A DNA stretch of 6,462 nucleotides, from contig JAKLEF010000111.1 in NCBI GenBank assembly GCA_022703195.1, positions 1 to 6,462 on the forward strand, written 5' to 3'. This stretch comes from Candidatus Fermentibacterota bacterium (GTDB lineage: Bacteria; Fermentibacterota; Fermentibacteria; Fermentibacterales; Fermentibacteraceae). Positions 1 through 5,916 of this stretch are shown here, in pieces (the first letter of the stretch is position 1; every line of letters starts with the position of its first letter). Under the pieces are notes generated by a model. That model was not told the DNA's origin, did no database searches, and saw only the letters and a program-made list of their open reading frames with translations. Made by a program: the position numbers and the translations under genes.

Positions 1-681
1 GTCAACTCGATCACGACCCTGAACCATCTCCTCGAGGTGTTCCCGGAGGCGCGAGGCCGCTGCCACCCGACTCCTCTGGGATGCGACCACGCGCTCATCC
101 CGCCGGGGGGGCCCGACGACCTGCCTCCCGGCGTCACCCCCGGCTATCTGCTGAGCGTGGGCACCGTTGAACCCAGGAAGGATCATGCGACGGCCATCCG
201 GGCATCGAAGCTGCTGTCGGAGAGGCTCGGCGCCTCGTTCCCGGGCCTAGTGATCGCCGGGGGAGACGGCTACCGCGCCCAGGAGACCAGGGCACTCGTG
301 CGTGAACTCGGTATGGGCGGCCTGGTGCACTTCACGGGATATGTCGGAGAAGACGCCCTCTCCACCCTGTACGCCCATGCCTCGGCATACATCCACTCCT
401 CCCTCCACGAGGGCTTCGGCCTCACTGTAGCCGAGGCCATCCGGCAGGGCCTGCCGGTCGCGGCTGCCCGGAACAGCGCCATTGTCGAGCTGTTCGACGG
501 GCTGTTCGTCGGTTTCGAGACGGGTTCAGCCGAATCGGCGGCCGAGGCAGCGGCGGTTGCCCTCGCCATGGGCCGTGGTTCAACACCGGGCGATCGAGCG
601 TGTCATGCCACGAAGGTTCTGACCTGGGAGAACTGCGCCAGGCTCACCGAAGGCGCATTCCGCGAGGTCACAGGGGCATGA
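1..681 (+). CDS. GT4-family glycosyltransferase, C-terminal part (5' end outside window)
   Basis: The reading frame is open from base 1, so the gene starts upstream and only its last 226 codons are visible. It is the nucleotide-sugar-binding half of a GT-B fold enzyme of the Glycos_transf_1 (GT4) type, which transfers a sugar from an activated donor to a glycan or lipid-linked acceptor in the cytoplasm. Numbering codons from the window start, the family signature GTVEPRKD lies near residues 55-62 (the usual form is 'G..EPRKN'), with the basic pair R59/K60. AGGDGY follows near residue 82. HEGFGLTVAEAIRQGLPVAA contains the E-x7-E motif (E137 and E145) that contacts the donor. The product is therefore expected to be catalytically intact. 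The stop overlaps the ATG of the next gene (ATGA at 678-681), indicating one operon and translational coupling. The exact sugar and acceptor cannot be read from the sequence. Confidence 0.93.
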   Translation, partial: VNSITTLNHLLEVFPEARGRCHPTPLGCDHALIPPGGPDDLPPGVTPGYLLSVGTVEPRKDHATAIRASKLLSERLGASFPGLVIAGGDGYRAQETRALVRELGMGGLVHFTGYVGEDALSTLYAHASAYIHSSLHEGFGLTVAEAIRQGLPVAAARNSAIVELFDGLFVGFETGSAESAAEAAAVALAMGRGSTPGDRACHATKVLTWENCARLTEGAFREVTGA

Positions 682-1697
682 GATTCCTGGTGTCCTCCTG
701 GTTCATCCGCCCGGGTGTCTCCGGGGGATGGACGACGGTCGCAGACCTGCTGCTCCCGGCCCACGGGATGGCCTTCATCGGGGCAGCCGTACCCGCCGGG
801 ATGCGGTCGTGCGAGGGAGTGCAGGTCACGGGCCTGTCGGCCGCAGCACGGATGATCCGCAGATGGCCGGCGCTCAACAGGATCAAGGAATCCCTCCAGC
901 GGAAGGCCCATGCCCGCGAGACGAGGGCTGCATTCACCGCCTGCGGGGCCGACATCGTGCTGTGCACCGACGAGAGGGCCGCGCTGGGAGCCTCCGACGC
1001 GGGCCTGCCGTATGCCATCCGGTATCACTCCAGACCCGGCCTGCTTCCTGCTGGCACCCGCGACTGTCTTGCAGCCTCGGCCCTGTTCGTGACCGGAGCC
1101 CAGCCCGGCTTCCCCGGAGCGATCCACCTGCCGCACTCCATCGATCTCGACAGGTTCAGGTATGCCGAGCCCCCTGACGCAGAGGCCGCTCTCCTGACGA
1201 CCAGCCTCGTGGAGGCCGAGAGGCCCGACATCTTCGTCGAAGGAGTCTCGATGTCGGGATTGAGGGGGACCGTGGCGGGTGACGGGCCTCTTCGCGACAA
1301 GATCTCGGAGATGTGCAGGAGGACGGGCGGAAGGGTGCGGCTGATCCCCCCGGTCCCCAGACTGGAGCTCCCCGGCCTCCTGTCCGACCACCAGATCGGA
1401 GTCGCATGCCTCGAGGAGGGCTGGCACACAACCTATCAGATGAAGGTTGCAGAGTACCAGGCCGCCGGCCTCTTCCCGGCGGTCCAGCCCTGGTCCGAGC
1501 TCGCCATGACCGCCCCCGGGCTCACGAGGACCTTCCGCACCCCCGCCGAGCTGGCCCTGCTGCTCGACGACCTGGCCGGGAACTGGGCCTCGACCCTCGA
1601 GGTGAGGCGCCGGAACCGCGAGTACGCATACGCCCGCCATCATGTCAGGGATGCGAGGATTCTGTTCGAGGAGATCCTCGCCTCGCTACCCCGATGA
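678..1697 (+). CDS. Divergent glycosyltransferase, GT-B fold (GT4-like)
   Basis: The predicted protein has 339 residues. The ATG at 678 is chosen because it overlaps the upstream stop as ATGA, follows an AGGGG stretch, and begins a typical Rossmann strand (MRFLVSSWFI). An in-frame ATG at 600 would run far into the upstream gene. It looks like a GT-B glycosyltransferase with weak similarity to GT4. An interdomain segment PHSIDLDRF (about residues 153-161) matches the family's 'PNGVDxxxF'. AGDGPLRDK near residue 200 matches the 'GdGp' turn. KVAEYQAAGLFPAV (K256, E259) matches the 'K..EymA.G.P' donor-binding helix. The first glutamate of the usual E-x7-E motif is not placed clearly, and the N-terminal domain is short. 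It probably acts with the upstream glycosyltransferase on one polysaccharide or glycolipid. Its 3' end overlaps the convergent flippase gene by 12 bases. Family is fairly sure; substrate is unknown. Confidence 0.82.
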   Translation: MRFLVSSWFIRPGVSGGWTTVADLLLPAHGMAFIGAAVPAGMRSCEGVQVTGLSAAARMIRRWPALNRIKESLQRKAHARETRAAFTACGADIVLCTDERAALGASDAGLPYAIRYHSRPGLLPAGTRDCLAASALFVTGAQPGFPGAIHLPHSIDLDRFRYAEPPDAEAALLTTSLVEAERPDIFVEGVSMSGLRGTVAGDGPLRDKISEMCRRTGGRVRLIPPVPRLELPGLLSDHQIGVACLEEGWHTTYQMKVAEYQAAGLFPAVQPWSELAMTAPGLTRTFRTPAELALLLDDLAGNWASTLEVRRRNREYAYARHHVRDARILFEEILASLPR

Positions 1698-3257
1698 CCG
1701 GGCGCGCCTGAGGCGGCCTGCAGCGATCTTCGCCGGAGCGGCCCCCAGCAGGAGGCAGACAAGGCAGTAGACACCCGCCGACAGGGTGGTGACCAGGATC
1801 AGGTTGGCAGCCCTGTGAGCGAAATCGGCATCCAGGCCGACCGGGAGCGCCGCGCTCAGCAGGAGCCCAGCCGGAACCATGGCGGCAACCGCGGCCAGGA
1901 GCCTGGCATGCTCGATCAGCACCGGCCGGAACGAGATTTCCGGCGACTTCCTCCTGAAGAAGTGAACCAGCAGGATGGTCTTCGCGGTGGAGGTCAGGGT
2001 GGATGACAGCGCCAGCCCCGCTATCCCCATGGAGTCCATCAGGATCACGTTCAGCAGCACGTTCGCGGCCATGCCCCAGATGCCTATCAGCACGGGCGTC
2101 CCCGTGTCCTTCATCGCATAGAAGCCCCTGGAGACCACCGCCCCGAATCCGAACTGGGCCAGCCACGGGGCGTAGAACGCCAGTGCCCTCCCCACCAGAT
2201 CCGCGCTCTCCCTGTCGAAGCTCCCGCGCATGAACAGGACCGAGACCGCAGGGGTGGCGAACATCGAAAGCAGGGCCGCCGCAGGCAGCATGAGGAACGA
2301 CGTCCAGTTCAGCAGGGAACGGAGCTCCTCCCCGAACGCGAGCATGTCGTTCCTCGCCGACTTCTCCGATAGCCCCACGTCGGCAAGCGCGGACATGGGG
2401 AGGAAGAGCACGGCCAGAGCCATGTCCCTGATCCTGGCGGCATAGTCCATCGCTGTGACGGAGCTCTCTGCAAGCACCGACGCGAGCGCCCTGTCCGCCA
2501 TGGGACCGAGGAAGCCAAGCACGGCCCCGGTCATGACGGGGGCGGAAAGGCGAAGGAGGCGCGAAAAGTCGGCATCCCGAGGGTCGGGCTCGAACCGCGG
2601 GACATGCCCCGATCCGACGGCAAAGGCGGCGGAGACCGCGAACCCAGCCACCGATCCGGCCAGGCCCGATACCGGCAGGACCATGATCCCCAGCCTCGCG
2701 TGGAAGAGGGCGACCGTCGCGAACGATACGGCGATGTTCGCTACGCTGACCGCGCTCACGACGCCGAACCGGCGCTGGGCGCTCAGGAGCCCTGTGAGGA
2801 TCCCGGTCGATGCCACGAGCACCAGCATGGGCAGCATGATCCTCAGCATGCCTGCCGAGAGGTCGAGATTCCCGGCCCCGAGCCCGGGCCCCGCTATCGT
2901 GACCAGACCCCTGCTGCCTCCGAGAAGGGCGAGTATCAGCAGGCCTCCTGAAATCCCGATCCAGCAGAGGATCCGGTTCACCAGGCCGGCGGCGGCGGCC
3001 CGGCCCTTTTTGTGCAGGACTTCGGTGTAGACGGGGACGAAGCTCGAGCCGAAGGCGTGTGCTATCACCTGCTGGGCGAGGATCGGGAACACGAGGGCGA
3101 CGGCGTAGGCGTCCGTCATGCCGCTGGTGCCGAATACGCGCGCTATCTCGGCCTGCCGGAGGTATGTGAGAACGGCCGTCAGCACGTTTCCGGCCGACAT
3201 GAGCGAGAATCCCGAAAGCCTGCCCCTGGCCCCGATGAGGCCCGAAAGGAACGACAC
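1686..3257 (-). CDS. MurJ/MviN-family (MVF) lipid-linked oligosaccharide flippase, atypical
   Basis: This encodes an integral inner-membrane protein of 523 residues from the GTG at 3257, the usual length for MurJ (about 510). Hydrophobic segments run along the whole chain, consistent with about 14 membrane helices, and it ends in a basic tail (RLRRARSSG). The N-terminus aligns without gaps to E. coli MurJ: LRQAEIARVFG then MTDAY matches ARDAIVARIFG then ATDAF, and SSFVPVYTE matches the 'F.QAFVPI' region. MurJ flips undecaprenyl-linked lipid II; relatives flip other lipid-linked glycans. By this eye alignment R34 and D49 keep MurJ R24 and D39, and R275/D278 resemble R270/E273. A28, Q35, Q62 and Q63 stand where R18, D25, R52 and R53 would be, so I give no gene symbol. 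The GTG start has an ideal GGAGGA five bases upstream. An ATG at 3284 (532 residues) has no ribosome-binding site and would lie only about 11 bases from the predicted transcription start. Confidence 0.9.
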   Translation of the reverse strand: MSFLSGLIGARGRLSGFSLMSAGNVLTAVLTYLRQAEIARVFGTSGMTDAYAVALVFPILAQQVIAHAFGSSFVPVYTEVLHKKGRAAAAGLVNRILCWIGISGGLLILALLGGSRGLVTIAGPGLGAGNLDLSAGMLRIMLPMLVLVASTGILTGLLSAQRRFGVVSAVSVANIAVSFATVALFHARLGIMVLPVSGLAGSVAGFAVSAAFAVGSGHVPRFEPDPRDADFSRLLRLSAPVMTGAVLGFLGPMADRALASVLAESSVTAMDYAARIRDMALAVLFLPMSALADVGLSEKSARNDMLAFGEELRSLLNWTSFLMLPAAALLSMFATPAVSVLFMRGSFDRESADLVGRALAFYAPWLAQFGFGAVVSRGFYAMKDTGTPVLIGIWGMAANVLLNVILMDSMGIAGLALSSTLTSTAKTILLVHFFRRKSPEISFRPVLIEHARLLAAVAAMVPAGLLLSAALPVGLDADFAHRAANLILVTTLSAGVYCLVCLLLGAAPAKIAAGRLRRARSSG

Positions 3258-3262
3258 TCCCG

Positions 3263-3268
3263 TCCTCC
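3263..3268 (-). promoter_or_regulatory. Ribosome-binding site that decides the flippase start
   Basis: GGAGGA on the minus strand ends five bases before the GTG at 3257. The competing ATG at 3284 is preceded by GGCGGCGCTCC, with no Shine-Dalgarno match. The site therefore favours the shorter 523-residue product. Confidence 0.6.
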
Positions 3269-3284
3269 GACGAAACAGCGGCAT

Positions 3285-3359
3285 GGAGCGCCGCCCGGGC
3301 GATAGTATGCACGAATGCGGTGCATGTCGATCCCCGGAGCGCCGGCGCGCCCGAATGCG
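3285..3359. repeat. Short direct repeats and a palindrome in the divergent promoter region
   Basis: CGAATGCG occurs at 3312-3319 and 3352-3359, exactly 40 bases apart on the same strand. GGAGCGCCG occurs at 3285-3293 and 3336-3344. The perfect 10-base palindrome GCGCCGGCGC lies at 3339-3348, between the two predicted -35 boxes. These could be binding sites for a regulator of both divergent genes. Such GC-rich words also arise often by chance in this DNA, so the assignment as operators is tentative. Confidence 0.25.
3302..3330 (-). promoter_or_regulatory. Candidate sigma70-type promoter for the flippase gene
   Basis: Read on the minus strand, TCGACA (3330-3325, five of six matches to TTGACA) is followed after exactly 17 bases by TACTAT (3307-3302, four of six matches to TATAAT). 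Transcription would start near 3295, giving a leader of about 38 bases ahead of the GTG start at 3257 with its GGAGGA site. This is one of very few AT-containing patches in the surrounding GC-rich DNA. Predicted by eye from consensus only. Confidence 0.4.
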
Positions 3360-3375
3360 AGGCGCCCATCCGAGA

Positions 3376-3404
3376 TAGACCCCGGCATCCCGTTCTGCAA
3401 TAAT
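3376..3404 (+). promoter_or_regulatory. Candidate extended -10 sigma70-type promoter for the histidine kinase gene
   Basis: TAGACC (3376-3381, four of six matches to TTGACA) is followed after 17 bases by AATAAT (3399-3404, five of six matches to TATAAT). TGC directly precedes the -10 box, forming an extended -10 element. Transcription would start near 3411. That makes the ATG at 3414 almost leaderless and favours the ATG at 3453 as the kinase start, with a leader of about 42 bases. Consensus match only. Confidence 0.45.
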
Positions 3405-3452
3405 CGAACCTGTATGCCTACCGGACTCCAACCACCCGCGGGACGGTGCAGC

Positions 3453-5858
3453 ATGGGCACGAGCAGGAGGACCGGCGGAACGGCGGACGGGGATTCTCCG
3501 GCCCGGTCGGAGTTCTCCACGAATCCGGGTGCCGCGGAGAGCGATTCGAAAAGGCTCCTGGAAGGTCTCTTCTCGACCCGTAACGACGGCGTGACTATCC
3601 TCGACAGGGATCTCAGGGTCACCGGATTCAACGAAACCGTCCGGAGATGGTTCGGGCTCACCGACGAAGCCCTGGGCAAGCCGTGCCGCGAAGTATTCCG
3701 CGCTCATCAGGATGCCTGCAGGGACTGCCCCTCACGGAAGGCCGTCGATACCGGCTTCATGCAGTCCGGGATCTTCCAGGAGTCCTTCCCCGGCTGTCCT
3801 CCGGGTTCCTGGATCGAGATCACCTGCCATCCCCTCAGGGACGACCGGACGGGCGAGATCACGGGCGTCGTCGAACACTCGCGCGACATCACCGGCAGGC
3901 TGAAGAACGGGGACAGCATCCTCAGCAACGAGCAGTTCTCGAACGCCATCATCTCCGAATCCCCCATCGGCATATCGGTTCGCAGCCGGACGGGACGGCT
4001 CCTCTCCTGCAACCGCGCGTGGCAGAACATCTGGGGTATGTCGCGCGAGGAGGTCCAGAAGGACCTGGATACCGAGAGGGATGCCCTCACCCTCGACGAC
4101 AGGGACAGCTATATCGGCGAATGGACCTCCGAGCTGAGGAGGATATACGAGAAGGGCGGCTCGCTCCACATCCCCGACATGAGGACCAAAAGGAACAGGC
4201 CCGGCGCGGCCTCATGGGTTTCGCAGCACTTCTATGCGATCCTCGACGAGAGCGGGAGCGTCGACAAGGTAGTTATCCTCACCGAGGACGTGAGCGAACG
4301 GAAGGCGGCCGAGGCATCCCTGAAGGAGAGCGAGGGCCGGTACAGGACGCTCGCCGAGTCCTCCAAGGACATGATCTTCGTAATCGGCGCCGACGACACG
4401 GTGCGGTTCGTGAACGGCGCGGCGGCCACCGCGCTCGCGCTGCCACCGGAGATGATCATAGGCAGGGAGCGGGCAGGTTTCTTCGACGGAGTGATCTCCA
4501 GTCAGCAGCAGGCCTCCCTCAGCAAGGTGATGTCGGACGGCGCGCCGGCGTACTACGAGGGCGAGGCGGGATTCCCCACGGGGACCCGCTGGCTCGGCAC
4601 CTGGCTCACGCCGCTCGAGGACTCGGGCGGGGGGATGCCTGGTATCCTCGGAGTGTCTCGGGACATCAGCGAGAGGGTGGAATCCGAGAGGCGGGAGGCC
4701 AGCCTCCGCGAGCAGCTCAACCTCTCCCAGCGCATGGAGTCGGTGGGCCGCCTGGCGGGAGGGGTCGCGCACGACTTCAACAACCTGCTCACCGTCATCC
4801 TCGGCCACGTGGAGCTTGCCCTCGAGAGCTCCCCCCCGGGCCCGCATCCCATCCGCTCCTCCCTTGTCGAGATACGGAAGGCCGGCGAGAGGGCGAGGGA
4901 CCTGACATGGCAGCTCCTTGCCTTCGGCCGCAGGCAGGTCCTCGTCATGAAGGAGGTCGACCTCAACGAGGTCATCCGCGGTTTCTCGAGCATCGTGACG
5001 AGGCTCATAGGCGAGGATGTGAGGATAGAGACGGATCTCGACCCTTCCATCGGGAGCGTGATGGCGGATCCCGGCCAGATCGAGCAGGTGATCATGAATC
5101 TGGCCGTGAATGCGAGGGATGCCATGCCCTATGGCGGTACGATCGGCATCTCGACGCGCCGCTCGGCAGGGAGCGCGTCCGGGGACCGCTTCATCGATCT
5201 GTCGGTATCCGACACCGGCTCAGGGATGGACGAGGAGACGCTCGCCCATCTCTTCGAGCCCTTCTTCACCACGAAGGAGACGGGCAAGGGCACCGGTCTG
5301 GGCCTCTCCACGGTCTACGGGATCGTGAACCAGCATGGCGGCCAGATCAGGGTCGAAAGCCGGCCCGGCGAAGGGAGCGTTTTCACGGTTTCGCTCCCAG
5401 AAACTGCCGGGAAGGGCGGCGATGTCTCCGGAGCTCCCGAGCCCGCCGGCGATGTGGCCGGGTCCGCCCGCGTCGTGATGGTGGTCGAGGACGACCGGGC
5501 CGTCCGGGGGCTCGTCTGCGGGCTCCTCAGGCATGCCGGATACAGGGTGATCGAGGTGGAGGATCCCCTTCGGGCCGAGGTCGAGGTTTCGGCCGCCGGC
5601 AGGGTGGACCTTCTGGTCACGGACATGGTGATGCCCGGCATGAACGGTGAGGCGGTCGCTGATGCGGTCTGCCGGGTCGATCCGTCGATCAGGATACTCT
5701 TCATCTCCGGGTACCCGGGGGAGCTGGCCCAGGAAGCAGGCACTGGCAGGAGCGCGGGTTTCCTCCTGAAGCCCTTCTCTGCTGCGAAGCTCTTCGAAGC
5801 GGTCAAGAAGGCTCTGATAGAAGACGAGCCGGCAATGTCCCCTGCGCCCGGGTCATGA
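3453..5858 (+). CDS. Soluble hybrid histidine kinase: PAS-PAS-PAS-HisKA-HATPase_c-REC
   Basis: An 801-residue cytoplasmic sensor kinase with a fused C-terminal receiver and no membrane segment. PAS1 (about 32-150) carries C78, C89, C92, C115 and C125, including a C-x10-C-x2-CP motif. PAS2 spans about 160-285 and PAS3 about 295-408, each ending in a D(I/V)(T/S) motif that leads to the next coiled linker. The HisKA H-box GGVAHDFNNLL has the phosphorylated His440. The ATPase domain has an N-box (NLAVNARDAM, N549 and N553), a G1 box (DTGSG, D587), an F-box (FEPFFTTKE) and a G2 box (GKGTGLGL, about 611-618). The receiver (about 675-795) has the acidic cluster E679/D680/D681, phosphoacceptor Asp724 (TDMVMPGMNG) and Lys773 (LKPF), so all catalytic residues are present. 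There is no DNA-binding output domain. The frame is open back to 3315, but the predicted promoter lies inside that extension. ATG 3453 has a weak GGGACGG site six bases upstream; ATG 3414 (814 residues) is the alternative. Confidence 0.95.
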   Translation: MGTSRRTGGTADGDSPARSEFSTNPGAAESDSKRLLEGLFSTRNDGVTILDRDLRVTGFNETVRRWFGLTDEALGKPCREVFRAHQDACRDCPSRKAVDTGFMQSGIFQESFPGCPPGSWIEITCHPLRDDRTGEITGVVEHSRDITGRLKNGDSILSNEQFSNAIISESPIGISVRSRTGRLLSCNRAWQNIWGMSREEVQKDLDTERDALTLDDRDSYIGEWTSELRRIYEKGGSLHIPDMRTKRNRPGAASWVSQHFYAILDESGSVDKVVILTEDVSERKAAEASLKESEGRYRTLAESSKDMIFVIGADDTVRFVNGAAATALALPPEMIIGRERAGFFDGVISSQQQASLSKVMSDGAPAYYEGEAGFPTGTRWLGTWLTPLEDSGGGMPGILGVSRDISERVESERREASLREQLNLSQRMESVGRLAGGVAHDFNNLLTVILGHVELALESSPPGPHPIRSSLVEIRKAGERARDLTWQLLAFGRRQVLVMKEVDLNEVIRGFSSIVTRLIGEDVRIETDLDPSIGSVMADPGQIEQVIMNLAVNARDAMPYGGTIGISTRRSAGSASGDRFIDLSVSDTGSGMDEETLAHLFEPFFTTKETGKGTGLGLSTVYGIVNQHGGQIRVESRPGEGSVFTVSLPETAGKGGDVSGAPEPAGDVAGSARVVMVVEDDRAVRGLVCGLLRHAGYRVIEVEDPLRAEVEVSAAGRVDLLVTDMVMPGMNGEAVADAVCRVDPSIRILFISGYPGELAQEAGTGRSAGFLLKPFSAAKLFEAVKKALIEDEPAMSPAPGS

Positions 5859-5906
5859 TCGGGCCGCGGACCACGGTGCGCCGGCAGGACTCGGAAAGAA
5901 CCGTCT

Positions 5907-5912
5907 GGAGGA
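5907..5912 (+). promoter_or_regulatory. Ribosome-binding site of the membrane protein gene
   Basis: A perfect GGAGGA lies four bases before the ATG at 5917 and fixes the start of the truncated last gene. The same GGAGGA word lies on the minus strand at 3268-3263, before the GTG start of the flippase gene, which supports choosing that GTG. Confidence 0.75.
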
Positions 5913-5916
5913 TCGG

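Noticed and set aside
603..1643. 346-codon antisense open frame opposite the second glycosyltransferase
   Set aside because: Its composition is dominated by Gly, Pro, Arg and Gln with no recognisable motif, and it lies opposite a gene with clear family motifs.
1645..3369. 574-codon open frame on the - strand overlapping the flippase gene
   Set aside because: It is an alternative frame of the same strand with Arg/Gly/Pro-rich, low-complexity translation and no membrane segments. The flippase frame has clear homology and accounts for the region.
3315..3452. N-terminal extension of the kinase from the ATG at 3315
   Set aside because: The extension holds the predicted extended -10 promoter, has no domain-like sequence and no good ribosome-binding site. 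A start at 3453 (or 3414) fits better.
3285..3707. N-terminal extension of the flippase frame upstream of 3284
   Set aside because: The 141 extra residues are polar, Arg/Pro-rich and lie antisense to the kinase 5' end, whereas MurJ-family proteins begin directly with the first membrane helix.
3647..5650. 667-codon open frame on the + strand overlapping the kinase gene
   Set aside because: It is an off-frame shadow of the kinase. Its translation is rich in Arg, Gly, Pro and His, with no domain signal, as expected from GC-rich coding DNA read out of frame.
5846..5864. Hairpin GCCCG/CGGGC around the kinase stop codon
   Set aside because: The stem is only five base pairs with a nine-base loop and no following T-run. 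This is weak in GC-rich DNA and not a convincing terminator.
5859..5916. Possible promoter or small RNA in the gap between the kinase and the membrane protein
   Set aside because: No -10-like AT-rich element is visible, and the 58 bases are explained by a short operon spacer ending in a Shine-Dalgarno site.
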